Virus record (IMG/VR): IMGVR_UViG_3300020578_004039 | Span: 1-49,519 of that record | Source of the DNA: a virus | Reading direction: 5' to 3' (one strand) | Length of the DNA: 49,519 nt | Shown: piece by piece, positions 1-7,385 of the stretch | Position numbering within the stretch: the stretch's first letter is position 1 | Layout: the number at the start of each line of letters is the position of its first letter | Made by a program: the position numbers and the translations under genes | The notes under the pieces: generated by a model | The model's input: the letters and a program-made list of their open reading frames with translations, nothing else | What the model was told of the DNA's origin: nothing | The model's database searches: none

Positions 1-1
1 G

Positions 2-121
2 CAACAACCCAAATGCCTGCCACTTGAGCAAAGTCTGGAACTACATTGTGCGGCCGACAAGGCTTCAGTAGCCTATCGTCAATACCTCCGTGAACATGCG
101 ATTCGCTTTGGCACGAACTAG
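2..121 (+). CDS. C-terminal end of an unidentified protein (partial)
   Basis: An open frame enters from the left edge and runs 39 residues to a TAG at 119-121. The visible tail ends with REHAIRFGTN and is rich in Ala, Leu and Arg. Codon choice resembles the neighbouring genes. The start lies outside the window, so neither length nor family can be judged. It is followed at once by the tmRNA gene. Confidence 0.55.
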   Translation, partial: QQPKCLPLEQSLELHCAADKASVAYRQYLREHAIRFGTN

Positions 122-181
122 TAGCCAGTGATGCTAAAATAATAGAATTACAACTAGAAAAACGCAGACTAATAAATATTT

Positions 182-506
182 GAATAGTCGTAATCCCTTC
201 AAAGCGAAGGAATCCAAGACTCGGGGGCAGTGCCCGAATGGTCCACCAAAAGCACATACATCGCTTCTCACCCGAAATAGTGCGATGTTACAGATGATAG
301 TGGTGAAGTAATATCTGCTTATGTGTGCTTTTGATGGGCCATACACAGGATCGATTGGGTTAGATAGTAGAGGCGGCGACTCGACAGGCGAAGAACGTAA
401 TTCTAGCAAACCAAATAGACGCAAACGACGACTATTTTATTCAGGACCTCAAGCTAGCCGCTTGAGCCTGACGGGGCAGGAAAAGGCCTTGTAACCAAAC
501 AAACCA
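182..506 (+). ncRNA. ssrA: Transfer-messenger RNA, circularly permuted (two-piece) gene
   Basis: tmRNA rescues stalled ribosomes and tags nascent proteins for proteolysis. The 3' half comes first: a T-arm-like stem (TCGGG 221-225, CCCGA 233-237), acceptor strand ATGGTCC 238-244, then ACCA 245-248. After an 87-nt spacer comes the mature 5' end GGGCCAT at 336-342. It pairs with 238-244 over seven base pairs, including G3:U70, the alanyl-tRNA synthetase identity pair. It is followed by a GGATCGATT element like the tmRNA D-loop. TTGGGTT 355-361 pairs with AATCCAA 211-217 as helix 2. The tag frame begins at GCA 421 in a context close to the E. coli one and encodes ANDDYFIQDLKLAA, stop TGA 463-465. 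The spacer ends pair (AAAGCACATA 247-256 with TATGTGTGCTTT 320-331), consistent with processing. The T-loop GGCAGTG is unlike the usual TTC loop. A weak TTACAA-16-TAATAA promoter lies at 148-175. The exact ends are estimates. Confidence 0.88.
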
Positions 507-523
507 GGGGCTTCGGCCCCTTT
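507..523 (+). terminator. Rho-independent terminator of the tmRNA gene
   Basis: GGGGC 507-511 and GCCCC 516-520 flank a UUCG tetraloop and are followed by TTT. It lies about 40 nt after the tag stop codon, so the transcript is too short to hold the usual downstream pseudoknots and acceptor end. This supports the permuted layout. Confidence 0.75.
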
Positions 524-586
524 CTCTTAGCAGTTATTGGCATTACCCAGTTTATTACCAATAACTTATTTGTTTACTCAAATTGT

Positions 587-615
587 TTGATTTTAAATGA
601 AATACTGTGTACAAT
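587..615 (+). promoter_or_regulatory. Sigma70-type promoter for the outer-membrane protein gene
   Basis: -35 TTGATT (587-592), 17-bp spacer, -10 TACAAT (610-615). It lies 34 nt upstream of the ATG at 649, whose Shine-Dalgarno sequence is AAAGGA. Confidence 0.7.
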
Positions 616-648
616 GTACAGGTAGTAATTATACTTGAAAGGAATTAA

Positions 649-1194
649 ATGAAGAAACTTATTGCAGTTTTTGCTCTAGCAGCATCTACCACAGCCGGTG
701 CCTCAGGATGGGCCAGTTATGATGTAGATGCAGTTGAAGGTCGTGGAAAAGCCAAAGACAGCACTGCTCAGTATCTACGAGTTGGCAAAAGTTTTGGTGA
801 TGTAAATTTGATGTTACAAGCTCGTACGGCAAGGTTTGATGGCGGTGGTTTGGTTGCCAGTGGAGAAACCACAGTAAGTACCAGGAAAGTCAGTTTAGGT
901 CCTGTAACTCCATTTGTGGGTGTTGGATACGACAATGGCTTCAATGGCGGACCAGATTTCTACTATGGTTTGATTGGTGCCACAATTGGTCAAAAACTAG
1001 GTCCTGGTTTTGCCATGGCTGGTGTTAAGACTCGTGTTGGTAGTACACAAGACCACATGACTCACCAAACTGTGTCTTTTGCTAGCTACAATATGCCTGT
1101 TACCAAGAGCCTAGGCGTAAATTTTAATGTCAGCCGCAGCGGTCAAGACATTAAAGAAAACGCAGTTGGTATGGGTGTATCTGTTAGGTTCTAA
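649..1194 (+). CDS. Secreted outer-membrane beta-barrel-like protein
   Basis: This 181-residue protein has a Sec signal peptide (MKK, a hydrophobic core, Ala-Gly-Ala/Ser cleavage region near residue 19). The body alternates short polar and aromatic strands with Gly-rich turns and ends in Val-Arg-Phe. A C-terminal phenylalanine is the classic signal for BAM insertion, so a small 8-stranded barrel in the host outer membrane is the likely product. It is monocistronic, with its own promoter and terminator. It might alter the infected-cell surface, for example to block superinfection, but this is inference. No family can be named. Confidence 0.75.
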   Translation: MKKLIAVFALAASTTAGASGWASYDVDAVEGRGKAKDSTAQYLRVGKSFGDVNLMLQARTARFDGGGLVASGETTVSTRKVSLGPVTPFVGVGYDNGFNGGPDFYYGLIGATIGQKLGPGFAMAGVKTRVGSTQDHMTHQTVSFASYNMPVTKSLGVNFNVSRSGQDIKENAVGMGVSVRF

Positions 1195-1211
1195 TCTACT
1201 TTGATTGAAAA

Positions 1212-1235
1212 AAACCTAGGTTCATACCTAGGTTT
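1212..1235 (+). terminator. Terminator hairpin after the barrel-protein gene
   Basis: AAACCTAGG (1212-1220) and CCTAGGTTT (1227-1235) form a perfect 9-bp stem around a 6-nt loop, 18 nt after the stop codon. The run of A before it suggests it may act in both directions. Confidence 0.75.
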
Positions 1236-1295
1236 CATGTTGCTAAATAAGGTACAATATATGCTAGAAACCTGCTACAAAGTTTCGCTTTTTTT

Positions 1296-1400
1296 ATGAA
1301 CGAACACATAAAACTGCTTGCTCAACAAGCTCAACTATGCTATAATTATTTGGGTTTGGAATCAGATAGGTTTAATGAATACAACACTAGACTGGAGTGA
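1296..1400 (+). CDS. Small conserved-type phage protein (34 aa)
   Basis: The short frame begins MNEHIKLLAQQA, the opening typical of a widespread family of tiny T4-like phage proteins (MNERIKxLAEQA). Function is unknown. There is no clear Shine-Dalgarno sequence: the ATG follows a run of T. About 140 bases between this gene and the next hold nothing I recognise apart from TGATCA direct repeats around 1408-1438. Confidence 0.55.
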   Translation: MNEHIKLLAQQAQLCYNYLGLESDRFNEYNTRLE

Positions 1401-1541
1401 CACTGATTGATCAGTGCAGAGTGTCTTACACTTGATCAGAGATTGATGTTTTTTATTAACCATTCTGTGTGCTTTTGTTCTTGACGACATTGTGTTCAAT
1501 AAACATTTTACTAAGAAAATTCACCGACAACTGGAAACTGA

Positions 1542-1775
1542 ATGATTGAAGAAGATAAATTAATTTATTCGGCCTGGAGAGACAGTGAATCCTATTCAGT
1601 GCCCATGACTGAAGAGGGACGAAAATTGGCTGATCAAAGATTTCGTGGTTTTCGTTTGGGATGGGTCTATGCCAAATTTCACAGTGAAACTGGTGATGTT
1701 TATCGTAAAGCCTATCTTGAATATGGACCAAGAACAGAGGATGATCTAGAGGACACCTTGGGATACAAAAATTAA
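1542..1775 (+). CDS. Hypothetical protein (77 aa)
   Basis: This acidic and aromatic small protein has no recognisable domain. Its stop TAA overlaps the ATG of the next gene by one base (TAATG), so the two are probably translationally coupled. That coupling is the main reason to accept it as a gene. Confidence 0.6.
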   Translation: MIEEDKLIYSAWRDSESYSVPMTEEGRKLADQRFRGFRLGWVYAKFHSETGDVYRKAYLEYGPRTEDDLEDTLGYKN

Positions 1776-2956
1776 TGAGAATTGCTATTATTGGAGCAGG
1801 TATAGTAGGAATTACTTCTGCTTACTACTTAACAAAAGCTGGTTATAAAGTAACTCTATTTGACAGCGAATCTGGACCTGCTCAACAGAGCAGCCATGCT
1901 AATGGCGGACAGATCAGTGTTAGCAATAGTGAAGTCTGGAATACTTGGCATAATATATACAAGGGTATAAAATGGTTGGCTAAAAAAGATGCACCTCTTT
2001 TGATCCGACCCAGTTTAGATTGGGATAAGACACTTTGGCTTCTTAAATTCTTATACTATACAGCTACTAATACCTATGAAAGAAATAGTATTGCCACTAT
2101 TAAACTGGGTTTACAGGCCCGTAAACTTTATGAAAAAATTATTGTAGAAGAACAGTTAAAATTTGATCAACGATATGAAGGCATACTGCACATTTATAGA
2201 AACAAAAATTGGTTTAAACAAGCCAAACAAAGGCAACAGTTATATGTCTGGAACGATTGTGATCATGCGATCTTGACAAATAAAGACGATATTCTTAAAA
2301 TAGAACCCAATCTGTTTAAAATTCAAGATATAGTTGGTGCTTCTTATACAAAATCTGATTGGACCGGAGATATCTATCAATTCTGTAATAATTTATTTAA
2401 TGTATTAACAACAAAATATTCTGTTGAATATGAATTCAATAGAAAAATAAGATTTATGTATGAGTTAAGTACTTATGATAAAATAGTTGTGGCCAACGGA
2501 TCTCAAGCTAGACATTTGAGTAGACAAATTGGTGATTGTCATCCCGTGTATCCTGTGAAAGGATACAGTATCACTATTCCTGCACAAGGCATAAAAAATG
2601 ATGATGCTATGCCCACAGTGAGTATTTTAGATGATGAAAATAAAATAGTATGCAGTAAACTTGGTACTAGATTGAGAGTGGCAGGAACCGCAGAAATCAC
2701 TGGTGATGATACAACGATAAGATCAGAAAGAATAGAACCTCTTGTGAGATGGGTAAATAAAAATTTTCCTGATATTAATACTGAACGATATGATAGTTGG
2801 GCTTGTTTAAGACCTATGACTCCAAATATGTTACCCATAGTTAAACAAAGTAAATTCAATGCTAAAGTATTTTATAATATTGGTCATGGACATTTAGGTT
2901 GGACATTGAGTACAGCCACAGCAAAAAAATTAACTGATATGATATCAAGCTGCTAA
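1775..2956 (+). CDS. FAD-dependent D-amino-acid dehydrogenase-like oxidoreductase
   Basis: This 393-residue protein resembles DadA-type oxidoreductases, which deaminate D-amino acids with FAD. The N-terminus carries the Rossmann dinucleotide motif GAGIVG (residues 7-12), an acidic residue ending strand 2, and then a SSHANGGQIS stretch matching the DadA flavin-binding region. The C-terminus carries LRPMTPNMLP and GHGHLGW, the usual second FAD contact. The length is slightly short for DadA (about 416-432). Base composition is clearly AT-richer than the 5-kb region downstream, which suggests separate acquisition. Such an enzyme is unusual in a phage; substrate and benefit cannot be read from the sequence. 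Related glycine or sarcosine oxidases are an alternative. Confidence 0.8.
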   Translation: MRIAIIGAGIVGITSAYYLTKAGYKVTLFDSESGPAQQSSHANGGQISVSNSEVWNTWHNIYKGIKWLAKKDAPLLIRPSLDWDKTLWLLKFLYYTATNTYERNSIATIKLGLQARKLYEKIIVEEQLKFDQRYEGILHIYRNKNWFKQAKQRQQLYVWNDCDHAILTNKDDILKIEPNLFKIQDIVGASYTKSDWTGDIYQFCNNLFNVLTTKYSVEYEFNRKIRFMYELSTYDKIVVANGSQARHLSRQIGDCHPVYPVKGYSITIPAQGIKNDDAMPTVSILDDENKIVCSKLGTRLRVAGTAEITGDDTTIRSERIEPLVRWVNKNFPDINTERYDSWACLRPMTPNMLPIVKQSKFNAKVFYNIGHGHLGWTLSTATAKKLTDMISSC

Positions 2957-2973
2957 AGACGGAGACGCCGTGA

Positions 2974-2981
2974 TATAAATA
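2974..2981 (+). promoter_or_regulatory. T4-type late promoter element TATAAATA
   Basis: An exact TATAAATA lies 9 bp before the ATG at 2991. The short distance means the transcript would be nearly leaderless, so it may instead serve the genes further downstream. Confidence 0.5.
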
Positions 2982-2990
2982 ATTACCACT

Positions 2991-3227
2991 ATGACAAATG
3001 AAAATGACTTACACCAAATAATCTGCGATGCCATGTTTCGAGTTTTGGAATTGTGCCATCAGCAAGGAGTGACCACCACATGGCGAGACATATTTATATT
3101 TTTGCGTTTTCCTGAATCGTCATGGAGCAGTGAAGTGGATCTTGACGAAAAAATCATAGTCAACAGTCTGGCCGATCTTGAAATTGCTCGAGCCATGATT
3201 TCAAGTTATTTTGCCACCAAACACTGA
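2991..3227 (+). CDS. Hypothetical protein (78 aa)
   Basis: A small, mostly helical protein with the aromatic patch TTTWRDIFIFLRFPESSW. I recognise no domain. It follows a TATAAATA element. Confidence 0.55.
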   Translation: MTNENDLHQIICDAMFRVLELCHQQGVTTTWRDIFIFLRFPESSWSSEVDLDEKIIVNSLADLEIARAMISSYFATKH

Positions 3228-3280
3228 GTAAAGAATAAACAAAGAATGTGTAGTACTATTTTTAAAAACAAGGTAAACCA

Positions 3281-3460
3281 ATGATTAATTCACTTTTGAA
3301 ATCAGATGTTTTGTATCGTAAAATATATGATGGACAAATTAGTCTGAAAGAATTTGAAACTTGGTTAAAACAAAAACTGCAACAGGCATATGATCAAGGT
3401 GTGCGTGATGCAGATGCACCTCCTAGTTACGATGATATTTCTAAAAGTGCGTATGATTGA
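3281..3460 (+). CDS. Hypothetical protein (59 aa)
   Basis: This frame is preceded by AAGGTAAACCA, a usable ribosome site. The product is a Lys/Gln-rich amphipathic protein ending in an acidic tail. Its TGA overlaps the ATG at 3460 (TGATG), implying coupling with the next gene. Confidence 0.55.
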   Translation: MINSLLKSDVLYRKIYDGQISLKEFETWLKQKLQQAYDQGVRDADAPPSYDDISKSAYD

Positions 3461-3696
3461 TGGTACAGTTAAAAATACAATTTACACAAAATCCAAATCA
3501 ATTTGAAATTTGGCCTTTAGATAAATGGAGTCGAGACAATTTGACTAGAATCATGGCAGAAAATAAAATTGCTTATACATTTGAGCCTACCACCATGGGC
3601 ACTGTATGCCTGAGATTCAAAACTCAAAAAGATTTCGATTCAGCACTACAACTGGCAAAATTCACTATAATTGAAGACAAATATGGACGAAATTGA
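3460..3696 (+). CDS. Hypothetical protein (78 aa)
   Basis: The ATG at 3460 is preferred over an in-frame TTG one codon earlier because it overlaps the preceding stop. The product looks like a compact alpha/beta protein with a strand-rich C-terminus (TVCLRF). No family is recognised. Confidence 0.55.
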   Translation: MVQLKIQFTQNPNQFEIWPLDKWSRDNLTRIMAENKIAYTFEPTTMGTVCLRFKTQKDFDSALQLAKFTIIEDKYGRN

Positions 3697-3757
3697 ATTT
3701 ATTATGTTCATTAAATGCCAATATTTAATTAAAATTTCTATTTTATAACATAAACTC

Positions 3758-4852
3758 ATGAGAATCGAAGAAGATATAAAACTTGATTTTTGTGATGTGC
3801 TGATATGTCCCAAGCGCAGCACATTAGCAAGCCGTCGAGAAGTAGATCTTAAACGGACTTTTAAATTTAAACACAGTAAAATAGAATGGACAGGAGTGCC
3901 CATCATGGCCTCCAATATGGATGGCGTAGGAACAATTGAGATGGCCAATGCCCTAAGCAAACTGGGTTTATTTGTTTGCTTGGTTAAAAGTCTTAATAAA
4001 AATGTAGAAAATTTCAGACATTTTGTTGTGAATTCACAAAATTATGCTGTCAGTACAGGTACTGGCAATGATGATTTTGATAATCTTAATGTTATAGTAA
4101 CAGGCATAGGTAGTCAGTTTATTTGCATAGATGTGGCTAATGGTTATAGTGAGCATTTTGCTGACTATGTAGAAAAAATAAGAAGACGCTGGCCCACTAA
4201 AACTATTATAGCAGGCAATGTAGTCACCGGTGACATGACACAGGAGTTGATATTACGTGGAGCTGACATCGTCAAAGTGGGCATTGGTCCCGGCAGTGTT
4301 TGTACCACTAGAGTTCAAACTGGTGTTGGATATCCTCAACTATCAGCAATAATAGAGTGTGCCGATGCTGCCCATGGCTTGGGTGGTCATATCATTGCTG
4401 ACGGTGGGTGTTCTTGTCCTGGAGACGTTGCAAAAGCCTTTGGGGCAGGTGCAGACTTCGTAATGTTGGGCGGAATGTTAGCCGGACATGACGAGGGCGG
4501 AGGCGATGTAATTCATAAAAGTTTTCTTTCAAATGAATTAAACAACGAAACTGGTACACAATATGTAATTACTAAAGACTTTATTACGTTTTACGGTATG
4601 AGTTCTGATACCGCTATGGAAAAACATCATGGCGGTATGGCTGGTTATCGTAGCAGTGAAGGCAGAACAGTTGAAGTATTATATAAGGGCAAGGTGGAAC
4701 AAACTATACGAAACATTCTAGGTGGTTTACGCAGTACCTGCACTTACGTTGGTGCATCTACACTAAAACAACTACCGAAATGCACAACTTTTATTCGTGT
4801 GAATCGGCAGATCAACGAAATATTCATTAACCAAGAAAAGGAAATTCTATGA
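3758..4852 (+). CDS. guaC: GMP reductase (IMPDH/GMPR family)
   Basis: GMP reductase converts GMP to IMP and ammonia with NADPH. The 364-residue TIM-barrel protein has the family's catalytic loop [11 protein letters not shown] with the nucleophile Cys near residue 182, the GNVVTGDM strand, the IIADGGC phosphate-binding segment, and the flap-region [15 protein letters not shown] followed by YRSSEGR. There is no CBS domain insertion, which separates it from most IMP dehydrogenases. Length matches GuaC. It overlaps the queuosine-precursor transporter gene by ATGA, so they are probably co-translated. In a phage it may redirect guanine nucleotides, or feed a deazaguanine route as the neighbour hints; that is inference. 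Confidence 0.88.
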   Translation: MRIEEDIKLDFCDVLICPKRSTLASRREVDLKRTFKFKHSKIEWTGVPIMASNMDGVGTIEMANALSKLGLFVCLVKSLNKNVENFRHFVVNSQNYAVSTGTGNDDFDNLNVIVTGIGSQFICIDVANGYSEHFADYVEKIRRRWPTKTIIAGNVVTGDMTQELILRGADIVKVGIGPGSVCTTRVQTGVGYPQLSAIIECADAAHGLGGHIIADGGCSCPGDVAKAFGAGADFVMLGGMLAGHDEGGGDVIHKSFLSNELNNETGTQYVITKDFITFYGMSSDTAMEKHHGGMAGYRSSEGRTVEVLYKGKVEQTIRNILGGLRSTCTYVGASTLKQLPKCTTFIRVNRQINEIFINQEKEIL

Positions 4853-5550
4853 ATACTGTGACTAATCTCAATGACAAATTTTTTGAACGTGATCTTATTG
4901 AAGTTGATAATCGAACACTGTACTGGATCATAGGTCTCAGTGCCACCTTGATCATGGCCATGACAGTAGCAGATTTTGCTGCTGCCAAGTTCTTGGATTT
5001 TGGTTGGGTAGTAACACCAGCAGGTGCCTTGCTGTTTGCAGTTGTGTTTGTGGTCAGAGACATGCTGCACAAACTGGCTGGTGCTGCCATAGTGCAGCGA
5101 GTGATCTTGATGGGTGTGGTTTTGAACCTGGCTGTGGCAGCATTCATGTATGCCATGACCTTTATTCCTGCTCCAGAATTCAGACCCAGTGTGAATTTTG
5201 ATGCGGTGTGGAAAATGAGCCTGGGCATTGTGATTGGTTCAGAAATTGCCACAGTGGTCAGCCAATGGGTCAACACCTATGTGTATCAGGTGCTATGGGA
5301 AAAGGACTGGGGATCCTGGGCTAGAACATTTGTCAGCAACTTAGTCAGCTTGCCAGTGGACGCTGTGCTGTTTGTGCTGTTTGCTTTTGTGTTTATTCCT
5401 CCCTTGCTGGGCGGTGATGCCATGGACATCAACAAGGCCATTGCAAGAATAGTATCAGGCAGTACCTTGTTCAAATTGGCAGTGATTTTGGCATTGACTC
5501 CGGTGGTCAGTTTGGCTCCTTGGAGAGAAGAAGCCAGAGCCATGAAGTGA
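4849..5550 (+). CDS. yhhQ: Queuosine-precursor (preQ0/preQ1) transporter, YhhQ family
   Basis: YhhQ proteins import 7-deazaguanine precursors. The 233-residue protein has six strongly hydrophobic segments, a conserved [18 protein letters not shown] region, an Arg/His pair after it, and the late [11 protein letters not shown] helix characteristic of the family (formerly DUF165). It starts inside the last codons of guaC (ATGA). No queuosine or DNA-deazaguanine synthesis enzymes lie in this window, so the imported base would have to be used by host Tgt or by phage genes elsewhere. Deazaguanine modification of phage DNA against restriction is one possibility. Confidence 0.85.
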   Translation: MNTVTNLNDKFFERDLIEVDNRTLYWIIGLSATLIMAMTVADFAAAKFLDFGWVVTPAGALLFAVVFVVRDMLHKLAGAAIVQRVILMGVVLNLAVAAFMYAMTFIPAPEFRPSVNFDAVWKMSLGIVIGSEIATVVSQWVNTYVYQVLWEKDWGSWARTFVSNLVSLPVDAVLFVLFAFVFIPPLLGGDAMDINKAIARIVSGSTLFKLAVILALTPVVSLAPWREEARAMK

Positions 5551-5789
5551 TTAATCTTTTAAGCAGGCCATGGCAATTTTGGTTCGAATGGGTCAACACA
5601 GCGATTTTGATAGCAGGTGCTGTGTTGACCAGCTTAAACATGTATCCTTTGAACATATGGTTTTTGTTTGTGGCTAATCTGGGATGGGCAGTGTTAGGCA
5701 TCATTTGGCGCAAGTGGAGTTTGTTGACAGTGCAGATCGTAATCACTATAATCTACATACCCCCAGTATTTAAAAGTTTTTGGAATTGA
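5547..5789 (+). CDS. Small integral membrane protein (80 aa)
   Basis: The GTG at 5547 gives a 4-base overlap (GTGA) with the transporter stop, favouring it over the in-frame TTG at 5520. Two to three hydrophobic segments are spaced like half of a PQ-loop or SemiSWEET-type transporter (a Trp/Asn-rich pattern, NIWFLFVANLGWAVLGIIW). The family assignment is only a resemblance. It could partner the preceding transporter. Confidence 0.6.
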   Translation: MINLLSRPWQFWFEWVNTAILIAGAVLTSLNMYPLNIWFLFVANLGWAVLGIIWRKWSLLTVQIVITIIYIPPVFKSFWN

Positions 5790-5833
5790 ATTTATATACT
5801 CCAACATTGGAGCATGTATTACAGGAGAACACC

Positions 5834-6025
5834 ATGCATCTTAACAGAACTGACCTAAGAAAAATTGCGGATATTTTGGAAAAGTTTCCCAGTGTTGAAC
5901 ATTTCAATCTAAATCAAATTGGCGACAATGGCATTGGCACAGTGACGGAAATTACCTTTGACTATAAAGTCAATGCCGTGGTGTGTAAACTGACCATGGA
6001 AATCTCAGGTGTGGATAATTGGTAA
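5834..6025 (+). CDS. Hypothetical protein (63 aa)
   Basis: The ATG at 5834 is chosen because AGGAGA lies 5 bases upstream; a longer in-frame start at 5780 has no such site. The product has an amphipathic helix (LRKIADILEKF) followed by a beta-rich half. Function is unknown. The stop overlaps the next start (TAATG). Confidence 0.6.
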   Translation: MHLNRTDLRKIADILEKFPSVEHFNLNQIGDNGIGTVTEITFDYKVNAVVCKLTMEISGVDNW

Positions 6026-6150
6026 TGTTAAACTTTGACAGCTCAATTTGGGATATATTGGAATTCAAGTTCTTGGTATTATTTGTCACTGTTGTGATTG
6101 CAGTTTATTTAGGCAACCGGCTTTACAATAAGAGAAAAAATGACAATTGA
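6025..6150 (+). CDS. Single-pass membrane peptide (41 aa)
   Basis: Start and stop overlap both neighbours (TAATG upstream, 11-bp overlap downstream). One hydrophobic helix (FLVLFVTVVIAVYLG) is followed by a basic tail, giving a predicted N-out/C-in topology. Confidence 0.5.
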   Translation: MLNFDSSIWDILEFKFLVLFVTVVIAVYLGNRLYNKRKNDN

Positions 6151-6391
6151 ATTTTGGATTGGTATTGTATTTTGGTGTTTTGATCAGACCTGTGGACTAG
6201 CCACGCACATCATCAGCTTTCCCACACGCCAAGAATGCTTGCGTGAAGTCAAGATCATGCAAAATCAAATTAAAATGGATCGTAATCAAAAACCCAATAT
6301 CATAGAAGGTCGTTGCAGTCCCCAACAAATACATGTCAGATATGATGATGGCACTGACGATGAACCAAGATCAGTTTCTAATTCTATTTAA
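6140..6391 (+). CDS. Hydrophobic-anchored small protein, paralogue of the gene at 24288
   Basis: The 83-residue protein begins with a hydrophobic segment (IEFWIGIVFWCF) and contains QTCGLATHIISF and IIEGRCSPQ. The gene at 24288-24551 shares IEFWIAIVFWC, QTCGMATHTISF and IIESRCSPQ at the same spacing, so the two are duplicates within one genome. Two conserved cysteines after the anchor suggest a periplasmic domain. Function is unknown. Confidence 0.65.
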   Translation: MTIEFWIGIVFWCFDQTCGLATHIISFPTRQECLREVKIMQNQIKMDRNQKPNIIEGRCSPQQIHVRYDDGTDDEPRSVSNSI

Positions 6392-6445
6392 TCGGTTATA
6401 CATAATGAATCAAAATGTGATGTTTTTTTTGCGGGACACTGATTC

Positions 6446-6607
6446 ATGAACACAGACACAATCATGTTCATGATTGGTGCAGTGTTGGTCACAGTCATGC
6501 TCACTGTTATAGGTTTGATATGGTTTGGTACCATGGGTGCTGTGGGTTTTTTCACGGGCACAATCATATTATGTGTGATCTGTGCCTTGAAAATAGACGA
6601 ATCATAA
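6446..6607 (+). CDS. Two-helix membrane protein (53 aa)
   Basis: Nearly the whole product is hydrophobic, with two transmembrane segments separated by a Gly-rich turn and ending in KIDES. Small double-span proteins of this kind include holins and inner-membrane accessory proteins; the sequence does not decide. Confidence 0.5.
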   Translation: MNTDTIMFMIGAVLVTVMLTVIGLIWFGTMGAVGFFTGTIILCVICALKIDES

Positions 6608-6642
6608 TCACAGAAGTATAAAGACACAGCATGAAGAACAAC

Positions 6643-6672
6643 GCTCCGATGGTGAAATAGGTAAACACAATA
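6643..6672 (+). pseudogene. 5' fragment of a tRNA-Leu gene
   Basis: The sequence reads like the first 30 bases of a leucine tRNA: acceptor strand and D-arm, including GGTGAAATAGGTAAACACAA. It lines up with the start of the intact tRNA-Leu at 7154. No matching 3' half follows: an HNH endonuclease gene does. It appears to be the remnant left when that element inserted. Confidence 0.6.
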
Positions 6673-6695
6673 TTATATGACTTCTATGTGTTTAG

Positions 6696-6703
6696 TATAA
6701 ATA
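6696..6703 (+). promoter_or_regulatory. T4-type late promoter element TATAAATA
   Basis: An exact TATAAATA lies 18 bp before the endonuclease ATG at 6722, with the ribosome site AGGAGAAGG between them. This is a well-placed late-type element. Confidence 0.55.
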
Positions 6704-6721
6704 AGCATATAGGAGAAGGCA

Positions 6722-7189
6722 ATGATAGATATCACTGAATTTATCACTAGGAGTAGAGATGAGAGAAGGCAGCATTTGAAATTAGAAGAGCCTTGTTGTT
6801 TGCGTGGAGGAAACAGTACCAATCATAAGGGTGTTCTAGCAGAGTATTTAGGAACAACTATACCAAAAGGTCGTATTCTTTTATGCCACGCTTGTAATAA
6901 TAGTGGTTGTTCAAATCCAAGACATCTATATTGGGGCACTGATTATGACAATATCATTATAGATGGAAAAGAATTTGGCACTCATAAAACTCCTTTTGAA
7001 AGAAAAGTTGAAAAATATGGTTTCGACAAAGCCTGTGCGATGAATGGGCGAGTTGGTAATACTTACGGGACAGGGAATAAAAGGAAACCTAAGAGTGAAG
7101 AACATAAGAAAAAGATTTCGGAATCAATAAGAAGGAAGTATAATAAAGAAGTAGCGAGTGTGGTGGAACGGAATACACAATTGACTTAA
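6722..7189 (+). CDS. HNH homing endonuclease with NUMOD3-like C-terminus
   Basis: The 155-residue protein has the HNH zinc-finger pattern seen in phage homing enzymes: a Cys in CCLRGG, then LLCHACNNSGCSNPRHLYWGT with the catalytic His/Asn region. A C-terminal KPKSEEHKKKISESIRRKY matches a NUMOD3 DNA-binding helix. The last 36 bases run into the tRNA-Leu gene: the stop TAA is in the anticodon loop. Together with the tRNA-Leu fragment upstream, this indicates an element that homed into a leucine tRNA and rebuilt the target downstream. Confidence 0.85.
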   Translation: MIDITEFITRSRDERRQHLKLEEPCCLRGGNSTNHKGVLAEYLGTTIPKGRILLCHACNNSGCSNPRHLYWGTDYDNIIIDGKEFGTHKTPFERKVEKYGFDKACAMNGRVGNTYGTGNKRKPKSEEHKKKISESIRRKYNKEVASVVERNTQLT

Positions 7190-7237
7190 AATCAATCGCC
7201 GAAAGGATTGAGGGTTCGAATCCCTCCTCTCGCACCA
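7154..7237 (+). tRNA. tRNA-Leu(UAA)
   Basis: The anticodon loop CTTAAAA reads UAA. A long variable arm, a T-loop TTCGAAT with stem GAGGG/CCCTC and an encoded CCA are present. The acceptor stem GCGAGTG/CTCTCGC has one T-T mismatch. The 5' end overlaps the HNH gene. Confidence 0.92.
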
Positions 7238-7241
7238 CGAT

Positions 7242-7317
7242 CTCGCCGTAGTTCAGAGGATAGAACACGAGCCTTCTAAGCTCGGGGTCGCAGGTTCGAT
7301 TCCTGCCGGCGAGGCCA
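7242..7317 (+). tRNA. tRNA-Arg(UCU)
   Basis: The acceptor stem CTCGCCG/CGGCGAG pairs perfectly. Anticodon loop CTTCTAA (UCU), T-loop TTCGATT, discriminator G and encoded CCA. It is 4 bp after tRNA-Leu, so both probably come from one precursor. Confidence 0.93.
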
Positions 7318-7320
7318 TAT

Positions 7321-7336
7321 GTTGTATACATACAAC
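7321..7336 (+). promoter_or_regulatory. Palindromic operator-like site GTTGTAT-AC-ATACAAC
   Basis: A 7-bp inverted repeat with a 2-bp centre ends 14 bp before a strong -35 box. The same half-sites, in the opposite order, occur 13 bp before the promoter at 14271. Shared spacing suggests a common repressor or activator. Confidence 0.5.
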
Positions 7337-7350
7337 AAATACCCACATGG

Positions 7351-7379
7351 TTGACAGGGTTATCCTTTTTTGCTATACT
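7351..7379 (+). promoter_or_regulatory. Strong sigma70-type promoter
   Basis: TTGACA (7351-7356), 17-bp spacer, TATACT (7374-7379). The expected start of transcription falls at or next to the ATG at 7386, so the GIY-YIG message would be leaderless. The first 14 bases are nearly identical to the promoter at 8219. Confidence 0.85.
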
Positions 7380-7385
7380 ACAAGT

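Noticed and set aside
134-424. Minus-strand 96-codon frame over the tmRNA region
   Set aside because: It lies wholly on the opposite strand of a well-supported tmRNA gene, and its composition follows from the RNA stems.
4744-5550. Several long frames opposite or inside the transporter gene
   Set aside because: They are shadows of the strongly supported YhhQ frame; none shows a domain, ribosome site or coupling.
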